Notes: generated from the letters alone by a model not told the origin. A stretch of 64,000 nucleotides of DNA from Streptomyces sp. NBC_00691 (GCF_036226665.1 NZ_CP109007.1:3388501-3452500); one strand, 5' to 3'. Positions 46,278 to 55,761 are shown, numbered from the stretch's first letter. Translations and numbers: made by a program.

Positions 46278-47156
46278 TCAGGTTAGTCCTTTACCGTTTC
46301 CGGGGCCCGGTCCAGCCGCGTTCTTTGCCGCCACGACGGCATCGAACACCTCGCGCTTGGGAAGCCCCGCGTCGGCGGCGACCGCGGCGATCGCCTCCTT
46401 GCGCCGCTCGCCCGCCTCCTCGCGCACCCGCACCCTGCGCACCAGCTCCTCGGCGTCGAGTTCGGCCGGTCCCGTCTCGGGGGCTCCCTCGACGACGACG
46501 GTGATCTCGCCCCGTACGCCCTCGGCCGCCCAGGCCGCCAGCTCGGCCAGCGGGCCGCGCTTGACCTCCTCGTACGTCTTGGTCAGCTCGCGGCAGACGG
46601 CGGCACGGCGCTCGGCACCGAAGACCTCGGCCATCGCGGCGAGGGTGTCGTCGAGCCGGTGCGGGGCCTCGAAGTAGACGAGGGTGCGGCGCTCGTCGGC
46701 GACCTCGCGGAGCCGGCCGAGACGCTCGCCCGCCTTCCTGGGCAGGAAGCCCTCGAAGCAGAAGCGGTCCACGGGCAGACCGGAGAGGGCGAGCGCGGTG
46801 AGGACGGCGGAGGGGCCGGGCACGGCCGTCACCTTGATGTCCTGTTCGACGGCGGCGGCGACGAGCCGGTAGCCGGGGTCCGACACGGACGGCATGCCCG
46901 CGTCGGTGACCAGCAGCACCCGCGCGCCGCCGACCAGTGCTTCGACCAGCTCCGGCGTACGGGCGGACTCGTTCCCCTCGAAGTAGGAGACGACCCTTCC
47001 CGTGGTGTGGATGCCCAGGGCACGGGTCAGCCCGCGCAGCCTCCGGGTGTCCTCGGCGGCCACGATGTCGGCGTTCTCCAGTTCGGTGGCGAGTCGGGGC
47101 GGAGCGTCCGCGATGTCACCGATGGGGGTCCCTGCGAGTACCAGCGTTCCTGTCAC
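46278..47156 (-). CDS. rsmI: 16S rRNA (cytidine(1402)-2'-O)-methyltransferase RsmI
   Basis: 292-aa tetrapyrrole-methylase-fold enzyme that 2'-O-methylates C1402. Seen: LVLAGTPIGDIAD, AAEDTRR, VTDAGMPSVSDPGY, VPGPSAVLTAL, and FEGFLPRK. GTG 47156 is preferred because GGGAGG lies 9 bases ahead; the ATG three codons upstream abuts the ribosome site. Divergent from the O-mannosyltransferase gene (61-bp gap). Confidence 0.94.
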   Translation of the reverse strand: MTGTLVLAGTPIGDIADAPPRLATELENADIVAAEDTRRLRGLTRALGIHTTGRVVSYFEGNESARTPELVEALVGGARVLLVTDAGMPSVSDPGYRLVAAAVEQDIKVTAVPGPSAVLTALALSGLPVDRFCFEGFLPRKAGERLGRLREVADERRTLVYFEAPHRLDDTLAAMAEVFGAERRAAVCRELTKTYEEVKRGPLAELAAWAAEGVRGEITVVVEGAPETGPAELDAEELVRRVRVREEAGERRKEAIAAVAADAGLPKREVFDAVVAAKNAAGPGPGNGKGLT

Positions 47157-47217
47157 ACGCCCCATCCTCCCAGCCCGGAGAGGCGACGCGCACAGGCGCG
47201 TTCCCTACGATGGCGCG

Positions 47218-48972
47218 GTGACCAGTACCGCACCCGAGGCCCTGGAGGGCCAGCACCCCATGGCAGAGCCCGTGGCAGAGCCCTCTTCGTGGCACCAGCG
47301 GCTCCGGCGGTTCGGCTACGTGCCGCCCGCCGGGAGCGCCGCCCCCATCGGGCTGCGGGAGCGGCTCGTGCCCTCGTACGTCCGCCCGTCCAAGCGGTTG
47401 ATGTCGCTGCTCGGCATCGGCCCCGACCGGTCCGAACGGCTCTGGCGGCTGATGGCCTGGGGCGGTCCGCTCCTGGTCACAGCGGTCGCGGGGCTGCTGA
47501 GGTTCTGGAACCTGGGCAAGCCGAACGCGGTGATATTCGACGAGACGTACTACGCCAAGGACTCCTGGGCCCTGATCAACCAGGGGTACGAGGGGGCGTG
47601 GCCGAAGGACATCGACAAGACGGTCCTCAGCGACCCCGGCGCGGTCCTCGTGCCGACCGACCCCGGCTATGTCGTCCATCCCCCGATGGGCAAGTGGGTC
47701 ATCGGCGTCGGCGAGAAGCTGATCGGCTTCGAGCCGTTCGGCTGGCGCTTCATGGTGGCGCTGCTCGGCACGCTGTCGGTCCTGATGCTGTGCCGGATCG
47801 GCCGGCGTCTCTTCCGGTCCACGTTCCTGGGCTGCCTGGCGGGTCTGCTGCTCGCCGTCGACGGTCTGCACTTCGTGATGAGCCGCACGGCGCTCCTCGA
47901 CCAGGTGCTGATGTTCTTCGTCCTGGCGGCCTTCGGCTGTCTGGTCCTGGACCGCGACCGGACCCGTCAGCGGCTCGCGGGCGCGCTCCCGGAGGACGAG
48001 GAGGGCGTGCTGCGGCCGGACGCGGAGATCGCGGAGACACTGCGCCTGGGGTGGCGGCCGTGGCGGATCGCTGCCGGTGTGATGCTGGGCCTCGCGGCGG
48101 CGACCAAGTGGAACGGCCTGTACGTCATGGTGGGCTTCGGCCTGATGACGGTGCTGTGGGACGTCGGCGGGCGCCGGACGGCCGGCGCGGTCCGCCCGTA
48201 CCTCGCGGTGGTCAAGAAGGACCTGGTCCCGGCGTTCGTGTCCGTCGTGCCGGTGGCGATCGCCACGTACCTGGTGACGTGGACCGGCTGGATCGTCAGC
48301 GACAAGGGCTACTTCCGGAGCTGGGCCGCCGACCAGGACAAGCTGGACGGCGGCGGGACCTGGGGCTGGCTGCCGCAGTGGCTGCGCAGCCTCTGGCACT
48401 ACGAGTCCGAGGTCTACAGCTTCCACGTGGGCCTCACCTCGCCCCACACGTACGAGTCGAACCCGTGGTCGTGGATCGTCCTCGGCCGCCCGGTCTCCTA
48501 CTTCTACGAGTCCCCCGCGCCCGGCACCGGCGGCTGCCCGGCGGGCACGAAGGAGAAGTGCGCGGCGGAGGTCCTGGCCCTCGGCACCCCGCTCCTGTGG
48601 TGGGCCGCCTGCTTCGCGATCCTGTACATCCTGTGGCGCTGGGCCTTCCGCCGCGACTGGCGCGCGGGCGCGATCGCCTGCGGCATCGCGGCCGGCTGGG
48701 TCCCGTGGTTCCTCTACCAGGAACGCACCATCTTCCTTTTCTACGCGGTGGTCTTCGTTCCGTTCCTGTGTCTGGCGGTGGCGATGATGCTGGGGGCGAT
48801 CGTCGGGCCCGCGGGTTCTTCGGAGCGACGTCGCACATTCGGCGCGGTGGCGGCGGGCTGCATCGTTCTTCTCATCGTCTGGAACTTCATCTATTTCTGG
48901 CCCATCTACACGGGCACGCCCATTCCGCTGGACCAATGGCGGAACAGGATGTGGCTCGACACCTGGGTGTAG
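47218..48972 (+). CDS. Dolichyl-phosphate-mannose:protein O-mannosyltransferase (PMT, GT39)
   Basis: Integral membrane enzyme of about 584 aa with about 11 TM helices, which transfers mannose from polyprenyl-P-mannose to secreted proteins. The first loop has FDETYYAKD (catalytic Asp-Glu), then HPPMGKW and SRTALLDQ. The large hydrophilic loop FHVGLTSPHTYES and the C-terminal helix run complete the family pattern. In S. coelicolor the ortholog (Pmt) is needed for glycoprotein formation and phage phiC31 infection. GTG 47218; an in-frame ATG lies 14 codons on. Confidence 0.92.
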   Translation: MTSTAPEALEGQHPMAEPVAEPSSWHQRLRRFGYVPPAGSAAPIGLRERLVPSYVRPSKRLMSLLGIGPDRSERLWRLMAWGGPLLVTAVAGLLRFWNLGKPNAVIFDETYYAKDSWALINQGYEGAWPKDIDKTVLSDPGAVLVPTDPGYVVHPPMGKWVIGVGEKLIGFEPFGWRFMVALLGTLSVLMLCRIGRRLFRSTFLGCLAGLLLAVDGLHFVMSRTALLDQVLMFFVLAAFGCLVLDRDRTRQRLAGALPEDEEGVLRPDAEIAETLRLGWRPWRIAAGVMLGLAAATKWNGLYVMVGFGLMTVLWDVGGRRTAGAVRPYLAVVKKDLVPAFVSVVPVAIATYLVTWTGWIVSDKGYFRSWAADQDKLDGGGTWGWLPQWLRSLWHYESEVYSFHVGLTSPHTYESNPWSWIVLGRPVSYFYESPAPGTGGCPAGTKEKCAAEVLALGTPLLWWAACFAILYILWRWAFRRDWRAGAIACGIAAGWVPWFLYQERTIFLFYAVVFVPFLCLAVAMMLGAIVGPAGSSERRRTFGAVAAGCIVLLIVWNFIYFWPIYTGTPIPLDQWRNRMWLDTWV

Positions 48973-48987
48973 CGGGGGGGGGGAACG

Positions 48988-49028
48988 ACGGCGAGAGGGC
49001 GCGACCGACGGTCGCGCCCTCTCGCCGT
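48988..49028 (+). terminator. Hairpin terminator after the PMT gene
   Basis: Perfect 19-bp stem (ACGGCGAGAGGGCGCGACC and complement) with a GAC loop, 15 bases past the stop. A run of nine or more Gs precedes it. Confidence 0.9.
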
Positions 49029-49155
49029 TGTCGGTGTTCACCCGTGGGGCACCCTTCCGCGGTTCCGGCGGATTCGTACAACCATCCGCGCGCTCACGAG
49101 TCGTACAGGGCGAGAACGCCGTAGGCGTGTTCGATTCGTTTCCAGGGGGACCCGC

Positions 49156-50079
49156 ATGACTCACCGCATATCCCTGCGTGCCCGCGTGCTGACGGCCGCG
49201 GCCGTCACCGGGATGCTCGTACCCGTCGTCGCCGGCGCGGCACCCGCCTCCGCCGCCGCCGCGCCGCAGGTCAGCTGTACGTCCGGCAAGGCCGGACTCG
49301 CCGCCAAGCTGCAGCGGGACATCACCGCCGCCCTCGCCACGCGCGGCGGAACCGTGGCCGTCGGCCTGCGCGACCGCACCACGAACACCACCTGCACCCT
49401 GCGCGCGACGACCGCGTACGACTCGGCCAGCGTCGTGAAGGTCACCGTCCTCGCCACGCTCCTCTGGGACGCCAAGAAGACCAACCGGTACCTGACCTCG
49501 CGCGAGGCGGGCCTGGCCACCGCCATGATCACCAAGTCGGACAACGCGGCCACCACCGCCCTGTGGAACCAGCTCGGCATCACGAAGGTGAAGGGCTTCC
49601 TGGCGGCCGCCGGCATGACGCGGACGGTCCCCGGCACCGGTGGCTACTGGGGGCTCACCCGGATCAACGTCACCGACGAGCAGCGGCTGCTCTCGCTGAT
49701 CACCGCCAGGAACACCGTCCTGAGTGACAACGCCCGCGCCTACCTCCACAAGCTCATGGGCCAGGTCGTCACCTCCCAGCGGTGGGGGACCCCGGCCGGC
49801 GCGCCCTCCGGCGTGGCCGTGCACGTCAAGAACGGCTGGCTGCAGCGCGCCACGCGCGGCTGGCGGGTGCACAGCGTCGGCACCTTCCAGGGCCGCGGCC
49901 ACGACTACACCATCACCGTGCTCACCGACGGCAACAGCACGATGAACTACGGCGTGACCACGATCCAGGCCGTGTCCAAGGTCATCCACCGGGATCTGAT
50001 CCCGACCGCACCGGCCGCGACCCGGTACGCCCCGACCACCACGCCCCAGGAGGCGTACATCGCGGTCCCCCGGGGCTGA
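49156..50079 (+). CDS. Secreted class A beta-lactamase-like serine hydrolase
   Basis: 307 aa with Sec signal peptide about 1-35 (RISLRARVLTAAA ... ASA). Class A core: S92-V-V-K95 (SxxK), S128-D-N130 (SDN), and K225-N-G227 in place of KTG. One N-terminal Cys pair (C51, C80). The C-terminal tail beyond about 285 is Thr/Pro-rich. The family includes true beta-lactamases and unassigned hydrolases; the KNG triad and atypical Omega region make beta-lactam resistance uncertain. Upstream of a penicillin-binding protein on the same strand. Confidence 0.86.
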   Translation: MTHRISLRARVLTAAAVTGMLVPVVAGAAPASAAAAPQVSCTSGKAGLAAKLQRDITAALATRGGTVAVGLRDRTTNTTCTLRATTAYDSASVVKVTVLATLLWDAKKTNRYLTSREAGLATAMITKSDNAATTALWNQLGITKVKGFLAAAGMTRTVPGTGGYWGLTRINVTDEQRLLSLITARNTVLSDNARAYLHKLMGQVVTSQRWGTPAGAPSGVAVHVKNGWLQRATRGWRVHSVGTFQGRGHDYTITVLTDGNSTMNYGVTTIQAVSKVIHRDLIPTAPAATRYAPTTTPQEAYIAVPRG

Positions 50080-50177
50080 CGGCCTTCTCTCCGTGTGACG
50101 GAGAAGACCACAGTGGCTCGACACACGCATGGGGCGCTGCTTGACTCGTGGGTCCACACGGGGAGGGGAGCGCAACC

Positions 50178-51824
50178 ATGCGCAGTGGAGCCAAGGTCGC
50201 GATCGTCGGCGGTGTGTTCGCCGTCGTGGCGGGCGGGATCGGATACGGGGGCTACAACCTCTGGAACGGCGTCATGGGCGGAGAGAAGTCGCCGGAGACC
50301 AGAACCGCCGCCGGGCCGAGAACCGGGCCCGTCACGGGCGAGGAGATCACCACCACCGCGCGGGACTTCCTGGCCGCCTGGGCGGCCGGGGAGCCGGAGA
50401 AGGCCGGGCAGCTGACGAACGATCCGGTCACGGCGGGGCCGGCCGTGGCCGCCTACCGCGACGGCGCGAGCATCTCGAAGGCCGTGATCACGCCGGGGAC
50501 GCCGGTCGGGACGACCGTGCCGTTCACGGTGAACGCCACGATCACCTACGAGGACGTGTCGAAGCCCTGGTCGTACACCTCGCAGCTGACCGTCGTCCGG
50601 GGGCAGACCACCGGCCGGGCGCTGGTGAAGTGGGCGCCGTCCGTGCTCCACCCGAAGCTCCTCACCGCCGGCGCCGCACTGCGCACCGGTGTCGCGAAGA
50701 CGCCCGCGGTGAAGGCCGTCGACCGGAGCGGCGCCGAGCTGACGGCCGAGAAGTACCCCTCGCTGAAGCCCGTCCTCGCCACCCTGCGCGAGCGGTACGG
50801 GGCGAAGGCCGGCGGCGAGACCGGCATCGAGACATGGATCGACTCGGGCAGCGCGTCCGTCCCGGACTCCACCCTCCTCGTCCTGACGAAGGGGAAGCCG
50901 GGCACGCTGAGGACCACCATCGACGCGGAGGTCCAGGCGGCGGCCGAGAAGGCCGTGAAGGCCTACGGGAACGCCTCGGTGGCCGCGATCGAGCCGTCGA
51001 CGGGCGCGATCCGGGCCGTCGCCAACAGTCCGGCCACCGAGTTCAACACCGCGTTCCAGGGGGCCCAGGCGCCCGGCTCGACGATGAAGATCGTCACGGC
51101 GGCGATGATGATGCAGAACGGCCTGGCGACGCCCGAGACCAAGGTCGAGTGTCCGCCCACCGTCATGTCGCGGAGCACGACCTTCCAGAACCTCAAGAAG
51201 TTCAGCATCAGCAACGGCACCCTCACCGAGGCCTTCCGCCGCTCCTGCAACACCGCCTTCATCAAGGCGATCGGCCCCCTCAGCGACAAGCACATCGCCG
51301 ACACCGAACTCGGTGCCACCGCCCGCGACTCCTTCGGCATCGGCCAGGTCTGGCAGGTGGGCGTCACCGCGTCGGACGGCAGCGTCCCCGAGTCGGCCGG
51401 CAGCGAGACACCCGCCTCGTACATCGGCCAGGGCAGGATCACGATGAGCGCCCTGAACGTCGCCTCGCTCTCCGCGACCGTGAAGAACGGCGGCTTCCTC
51501 CAGCCGTACCTGGTGGCCCGGGACCTCGACGACCGCGAGTTCGCGAAGGCCGAGCCACTGTCCGGCGAGGTCGCCAGGGGGCTGCAGAAGATGATGAACG
51601 CGGCGGCGACGGCCGCCGACGGCACCGCGCTCCGCGCGATGTCCGGACTCCCCTCCCCGAAGGGCGCGAAGACCGGCTCCGCCGAGGTCGACGCGCAGGA
51701 CAGCTCCAACAGCTGGTTCACCGGCTACTCCGGCGACCTCGCGGCCGCGGCGGTCGTCCAGGAGGGCGGGCACGGCGGCGACTCGGCGGGCACGGTCGTG
51801 GCGAAGGTGCTGCGGGCCGGCTGA
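50178..51824 (+). CDS. Penicillin-binding transpeptidase with MecA/NTF2-like N-domain
   Basis: 548 aa. N-terminal signal anchor (about 8-25), NTF2-like MecA_N domain about 55-150, linker, then transpeptidase: S301-T-M-K304, S356-C-N358, and K498-T-G500. Cell-wall cross-linking at the outer membrane face is inferred from the family. ATG 50178 has GGGAGGGGAG upstream. The YbaK gene follows 56 bases on. The arrangement resembles low-molecular-weight class B PBPs of Streptomyces, such as those near ssgE. Confidence 0.92.
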   Translation: MRSGAKVAIVGGVFAVVAGGIGYGGYNLWNGVMGGEKSPETRTAAGPRTGPVTGEEITTTARDFLAAWAAGEPEKAGQLTNDPVTAGPAVAAYRDGASISKAVITPGTPVGTTVPFTVNATITYEDVSKPWSYTSQLTVVRGQTTGRALVKWAPSVLHPKLLTAGAALRTGVAKTPAVKAVDRSGAELTAEKYPSLKPVLATLRERYGAKAGGETGIETWIDSGSASVPDSTLLVLTKGKPGTLRTTIDAEVQAAAEKAVKAYGNASVAAIEPSTGAIRAVANSPATEFNTAFQGAQAPGSTMKIVTAAMMMQNGLATPETKVECPPTVMSRSTTFQNLKKFSISNGTLTEAFRRSCNTAFIKAIGPLSDKHIADTELGATARDSFGIGQVWQVGVTASDGSVPESAGSETPASYIGQGRITMSALNVASLSATVKNGGFLQPYLVARDLDDREFAKAEPLSGEVARGLQKMMNAAATAADGTALRAMSGLPSPKGAKTGSAEVDAQDSSNSWFTGYSGDLAAAAVVQEGGHGGDSAGTVVAKVLRAG

Positions 51825-51880
51825 CCCACCCCTCGGAACCCGGTCGCATGGCTCGTACAACTACCGCTAGCGTGCGGGCC

Positions 51881-52375
51881 ATGACCGCTGACGACAGCAC
51901 ATCCCTCGCCCACCCCCGGTTCGCCGCCGCACTCGGGGAGCTGGGGCTCGACGTCGAGATCCGCCGCTTCCCGGACGAGACCCGCACCGCGCAGCAGGCC
52001 GCCGAGGCCATCGGCTGCGCGGTGTCGGAGATCGTGAAGTCCCTGGTCTTCGCGGCCGACGGGGTGCCGGTCCTCGTGCTGATGGACGGCGCCTCGCGGG
52101 TGGACGTCGAGCGGGTACGGGCGGAGCTGGGCGCCGAGCGGGTGACCCGGGTGGACGCGAAGGTGGTCCGGGAGACCACCGGGTACGCGATCGGGGGCGT
52201 CCCGCCCTTCGGGCACCGCACCCGGACCCGGGTCCTCGCCGACCGGGGCCTGCTCGACCACGCGCTGGTGTGGGCGGCGGCGGGCACCCCGCACACCGTG
52301 TTCGCGCTCGACCCGAAGTCCCTGGTGGCGCACGCCGGCGGGACCCTGGTCGACGTCCGCGAGCCCTCGGCGTGA
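51881..52375 (+). CDS. YbaK/EbsC-type aminoacyl-tRNA editing protein
   Basis: 164 aa, single YbaK/ProRS-editing-like domain: EIVKSLVFAADG with the conserved catalytic-site Lys, TGYAIGGVPPFGH, and C-terminal TPHTVFALDP. Free-standing deacylases of mischarged tRNA. Its stop overlaps the next gene's GTG (GTGA), so co-translated with the EamA transporter. A second, different YbaK-like gene is at 55762. tRNA specificity unknown. Confidence 0.87.
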   Translation: MTADDSTSLAHPRFAAALGELGLDVEIRRFPDETRTAQQAAEAIGCAVSEIVKSLVFAADGVPVLVLMDGASRVDVERVRAELGAERVTRVDAKVVRETTGYAIGGVPPFGHRTRTRVLADRGLLDHALVWAAAGTPHTVFALDPKSLVAHAGGTLVDVREPSA

Positions 52376-53223
52376 CGCCCCTCGTCACCCTGGCCGTCCT
52401 TCTCGCCGCGGTCACGCACGCGAGCTGGAACGCGCTGGCGCACCACATCAAGGACCAGTTGCTCTCGTTCACGCTGATATCCGGCGGCGGCGCGCTCATC
52501 GGCCTCGTCACGGCCTTCTTCGTACCGCTGCCCGCGGCGGAGGCCTGGCCGTACCTGGTGGTGTCGGCGCTGCTGCACGTGGGCTACATGGTGCTGCTCA
52601 TGCGCTCGTTCTCGCTGGGCGACTTCGGCCAGATGTACCCGATCGCCCGCGGCACGGCCCCGCTGGCCGTGACGGCGCTCGCGGCGGTGTTCGTGGACGA
52701 GATACCGGACGGCTGGCAGCTGCTGGGCGTCGCGGTGGCGTCCGCGGGCCTGACCGGCCTCGCCCTGTGGGGCATCCGGGGCAAGGGCGCCCGGCCCCAC
52801 TGGCCGGCGCTGCTCGCGGCGGGCGCGACGGGCCTCGCGATCGCCCTGTACACCGTGGTGGACGGGGTCGGCGTGCGCGCCTCGGACACTCCGCTGGGCT
52901 ACATCGCCTGGCTGATGCTCCTGGAGGGCCTGGCGATCCCGGCGTACGCCCTGTGGACCCGCCGGGCGGCCCTGCTCCCCCAGCTCCGCCCGTACGCGGG
53001 GCGGGGTCTGCTGGGCGCGGCACTGTCGGTGTGCGCGTACAGCCTGGTGCTCTGGGCGCAGACGAAGGCTCCGCTGGCCCCGATCGCGGCGCTGCGCGAG
53101 TCCTCGATCATCGTGGGCGCGGCCATCGGAGCCCTGTTCTTCAAGGAGCGCTTCGGCGGTCCCCGCGTCGCCGCGGCGGGCCTGATGGTGGTCGGCATCG
53201 GGCTGATGCTGCACGCGGGCTGA
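52372..53223 (+). CDS. EamA/DMT-family transporter
   Basis: 283 aa with about ten hydrophobic helices in two EamA repeats (halves about 1-140 and 145-283). Starts VTHASWNALAHH; SLGDFGQMYPIARGTAPL and PIAALRESSIIVGAAIGALFFKE are typical. A probable amino-acid or metabolite exporter. GTG 52372 overlaps the YbaK stop; pairing an editing protein with an exporter is suggestive but unproven. Confidence 0.88.
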   Translation: MTPLVTLAVLLAAVTHASWNALAHHIKDQLLSFTLISGGGALIGLVTAFFVPLPAAEAWPYLVVSALLHVGYMVLLMRSFSLGDFGQMYPIARGTAPLAVTALAAVFVDEIPDGWQLLGVAVASAGLTGLALWGIRGKGARPHWPALLAAGATGLAIALYTVVDGVGVRASDTPLGYIAWLMLLEGLAIPAYALWTRRAALLPQLRPYAGRGLLGAALSVCAYSLVLWAQTKAPLAPIAALRESSIIVGAAIGALFFKERFGGPRVAAAGLMVVGIGLMLHAG

Positions 53224-53242
53224 GCCGGGGCGGACGTCCGCG

Positions 53243-53527
53243 TCAGCCGCCGACGCCGACGCCCACGCCCGCACCGGGAGCAGGACCGCCGTCCCAGGAC
53301 GCGCGGAAGAAGTCCGTACGGACGCGGCGGAAGCCGGTGTGGCCGGTGGCCTGGGCGTGGGAGAGGCACCAGACGGCGGGTCCCCGCCCGTCGTCCGCCG
53401 CGCCCGAGCAATCGAGACAGGTGGTGCACTCGGCCTCGGTGACGGTCCCGCTGCCCGTCCGGTCGGGGCGCAACGCCCAGAGCCGGGGCCGCCGGGCGGT
53501 CCGGCGGTACGCCCCCGCCGGAGTCAT
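53243..53527 (-). CDS. Small Cys/His-rich DUF7848-like protein
   Basis: 94 aa. The core holds CTTCLDC (three cysteines), AVWCLSHAQATGH, and FRRVRTDFFRA, matching the short zinc-binding DUF7848-type proteins common in Streptomyces. C-terminal Gly/Val tail. ATG 53527 has GGAGGGG 4-10 bases upstream. Function unknown. Confidence 0.75.
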   Translation of the reverse strand: MTPAGAYRRTARRPRLWALRPDRTGSGTVTEAECTTCLDCSGAADDGRGPAVWCLSHAQATGHTGFRRVRTDFFRASWDGGPAPGAGVGVGVGG

Positions 53528-54000
53528 CTCGCCCCTCCGCCCGGGACCGTCGGAGCCGAGAGGGCCGGTACGGCCGGGCGGTGCCCCGGCGAGGTCGGTA
53601 ACGACCGGCGGACCGGGCCGGCACGGCGGACGCCAGGGTTGCTCACGTCGACGCTCCTTCGAAGCGGTGGCCACGCCCCGGCCGTTCGCGCGGTCGCCGG
53701 GGTCTTGCTGTTTCTCCTGCGGACCAGCAAGATCAACTCACCGTCACGGTCGCGGTACGGCACGTGATCGCCGTCACAGCATGCCCGCGCACGCCGGAAG
53801 AATGCAAGGTGCGTCCCCGCCCCCGTCGCCGTTCGCGACCCGGTCCCCGTCGGCGTTCGTGACTGGTCCCCGTCGTCGTTCGCGACTGGTCCGCGTCGCC
53901 GTTCGCGACTGGTCCGCGTCGCCGTTCGCGACCCGGTCCCCGTCGCCGTTCGCGACCGCGTCCGCGACGGCAAGCGACGCTCCCCCGCCCCGTCCGTCCC
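53528..54000. other. 473-base region without a supported gene
   Basis: Between the DUF7848 gene and the SDR gene. Its main content is the 24-base tandem repeat array at 53821-53965. A frame on the minus strand (53973-53524) reads Arg/Thr/Gly repeats and is not convincing as a gene. The DUF7848 promoter should be near 53530-53780. Confidence 0.5.
53821..53965. repeat. Array of six imperfect 23-24-base tandem repeats
   Basis: Unit of the type CCCCGTCGCCGTTCGCGACC plus CGGT. Six copies, lengths 24, 23, 23, 23, 24, 24, with single-base variants (GTCGCCG, GTCGTCG, GTCGGCG). On the minus strand each unit reads as DGDRVANG in one frame, immediately beyond the SDR stop. No spacers, so not CRISPR. 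Confidence 0.8.
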
Positions 54001-54783
54001 TCAGTCCCCCAGCACCTCCGCGAAGTGCCTGTTCACCGCCAGCAGGCCGCCGTCCACGCGCAGGACCGTGCCTGTGATCCAGGACGCGTCCGCCGAGGCC
54101 AGGAAGGCGACCGCCGCCGCCACGTCCTCCGCGGTCCCCACCCGTGCCAAGGGGTAGACCCGGTCGGCCAGGGCCCTCAGGTCGCGGTCCCTGCCCGACC
54201 ACGCCGTCGTCGCGATCGTTCCCGGGTTGATCTGGTTCACCCGCACCCCGCGCCCCGCCGCGTCGCCCGCGAGCGTGCGGGTCAGCGACGCCAGGCCCGC
54301 CTTCGCGGCGCTGTAGGCGTGGTTGCCGAAGTCCGCCTCGGCGTTGACCGAGCCGATGTTCACGATCGCCCCGCGCCCGCCGGCCGCCGCCAGGTGCGGC
54401 AGCGCCGCCCGGGAGCAGCGGACCGCGCCCATGAAGGTGACGTCGTGCTGGACGGAGAACACCGCGTCCGGCTCGTCCTCGAAGCGGTCCCGGTCGGGCC
54501 CTACCGGGCCGAGCGCGTTGTTGACCAGGACGTCCAGGTGGCCGAAGGTCTCGACCGCGTACGCCGTCGCGCCGTCCACCGAGGCCTGGTCGCCCACGTC
54601 GCAGTGCCGGTGCTCCGCGCCCGGAATCCCCGCCGCCGTCTTCCGCGCCGCCTCCTCGTCCACGTCCGTGACCAGGACCCTCGCCCCCTCCGCCGCGAGC
54701 CGTCGCGCCGTCGCCGCGCCGATGCCGCGCGCCGCGCCCGTGATCAGTACCGCGTATCCGCCGAAGCGTTCCCTGAGGTCCAT
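54001..54783 (-). CDS. Short-chain dehydrogenase/reductase
   Basis: 260 aa classical SDR. Cofactor motif TGAARGIG near residue 15, an Asp after beta-2 (VLVTDVDE) favouring NAD(H), NNALG, catalytic Ser (NIGSVNAE), and YSAAK (Tyr, Lys). No carrier or biosynthetic neighbours indicate a substrate. ATG 54783. Confidence 0.88.
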   Translation of the reverse strand: MDLRERFGGYAVLITGAARGIGAATARRLAAEGARVLVTDVDEEAARKTAAGIPGAEHRHCDVGDQASVDGATAYAVETFGHLDVLVNNALGPVGPDRDRFEDEPDAVFSVQHDVTFMGAVRCSRAALPHLAAAGGRGAIVNIGSVNAEADFGNHAYSAAKAGLASLTRTLAGDAAGRGVRVNQINPGTIATTAWSGRDRDLRALADRVYPLARVGTAEDVAAAVAFLASADASWITGTVLRVDGGLLAVNRHFAEVLGD

Positions 54784-55096
54784 GCGCCGATCCCAGCACC
54801 CGGGTCCGGGCCGCGCCAGACCGCCGCGAGATCCCGTTCGGCTCCGACCGCGCCTCCGCGCGGGAGGAGAGCACGGCCGCCGCGATTCGGCCGGGGCCGA
54901 AAGCCTTTGACACACCGTCGGCGCGAACACCACGATCGGCTTCGCCGACGGCCACGCCTCCCGCGGGGGAGACCGGCCGTCACAAGCCCTGATGTCGGGG
55001 CGGACGGGCGGGGACGGGTCCGCGGGGCCCGCACCCCGCCGCCCGCCCGCTCACCCTCGAGTGCGCACGTGAGCGAGAAGGCGGGAAGTCGGGAAC
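54784..55096. other. 313-base divergent intergenic region
   Basis: Between the SDR (leftward) and LysE (rightward) genes. No gene, repeat or clear operator seen; both promoters should lie here. One longer open frame crosses it but lacks coding signs. Confidence 0.5.
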
Positions 55097-55714
55097 ATGG
55101 GTCAGCTCATCGCCGTGGCGGTCATCACGATCCTGGCGGTCATCAGCCCCGGCGCGGATTTCGCGATGACCGTCCGCAACAGCTATCTGTACGGCAGGAC
55201 CGCCGGTGTGCTCGCGGCCGTCGGCATCGCCCTCGGTGTTCTCGTCCACGTCACGTACACCATGCTGGGCGTGGGACTTCTGGTGTCCCGGACGCCGATG
55301 CTCTTCACGGCGATGAAGCTCGTCGGCGCCGCCTATCTGGTGTACATCGGCTACCGGACGTTCGTCACCAGGGCCCAGGTGGACATCGACCTCTCGGAGG
55401 GCGCCGGCCTGACGAAGGCCGGCGCGCTGCGCACCGGATTCCTGACGAACGCGCTCAACCCGAAGACGATGCTGTTCGTGCTGAGCACGTACACCCAGGT
55501 CGTCAGCGCCGACACCCCCGTCGTCCAGCAGGCCGGCTACGGGCTCTTCATGTCCTTCGCGCACCTGGTCTGGTTCGGCCTCGCCGCGGTCCTCTTCTCC
55601 CACCAGGCCCTGCGGGCCCGTCTGCTGCGTCGACAGACCGTGCTCAACAAGGTCATCGGAGCCGTGCTGGTCGGACTGGGCATGCTGCTGGCGCTGACGC
55701 CCGCGATGGCCTGA
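55097..55714 (+). CDS. LysE/RhtB-family amino-acid exporter
   Basis: 205 aa with six hydrophobic helices. Starts with the family motif ISPGADFAMTVRNS; KLVGAAYLVYIGYRTF and FLTNALNPKTMLF are characteristic. Threonine, homoserine or other amino-acid efflux is plausible; substrate unknown. Convergent with the YbaK-like gene. Confidence 0.9.
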   Translation: MGQLIAVAVITILAVISPGADFAMTVRNSYLYGRTAGVLAAVGIALGVLVHVTYTMLGVGLLVSRTPMLFTAMKLVGAAYLVYIGYRTFVTRAQVDIDLSEGAGLTKAGALRTGFLTNALNPKTMLFVLSTYTQVVSADTPVVQQAGYGLFMSFAHLVWFGLAAVLFSHQALRARLLRRQTVLNKVIGAVLVGLGMLLALTPAMA

Positions 55715-55761
55715 TCCGCCCGGCCCGCCCGGCCCCTGACGGGGAAGGCCGGTGCCGGCGG

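Noticed and set aside
47116..50175. A roughly 1000-residue leftward open frame opposite the PMT and beta-lactamase genes
   Set aside because: Antisense of two well-supported genes with no recognisable domain; a GC-skew artefact.
53821..53965. CRISPR array
   Set aside because: Repeats are contiguous without unique spacers and there are no cas genes.
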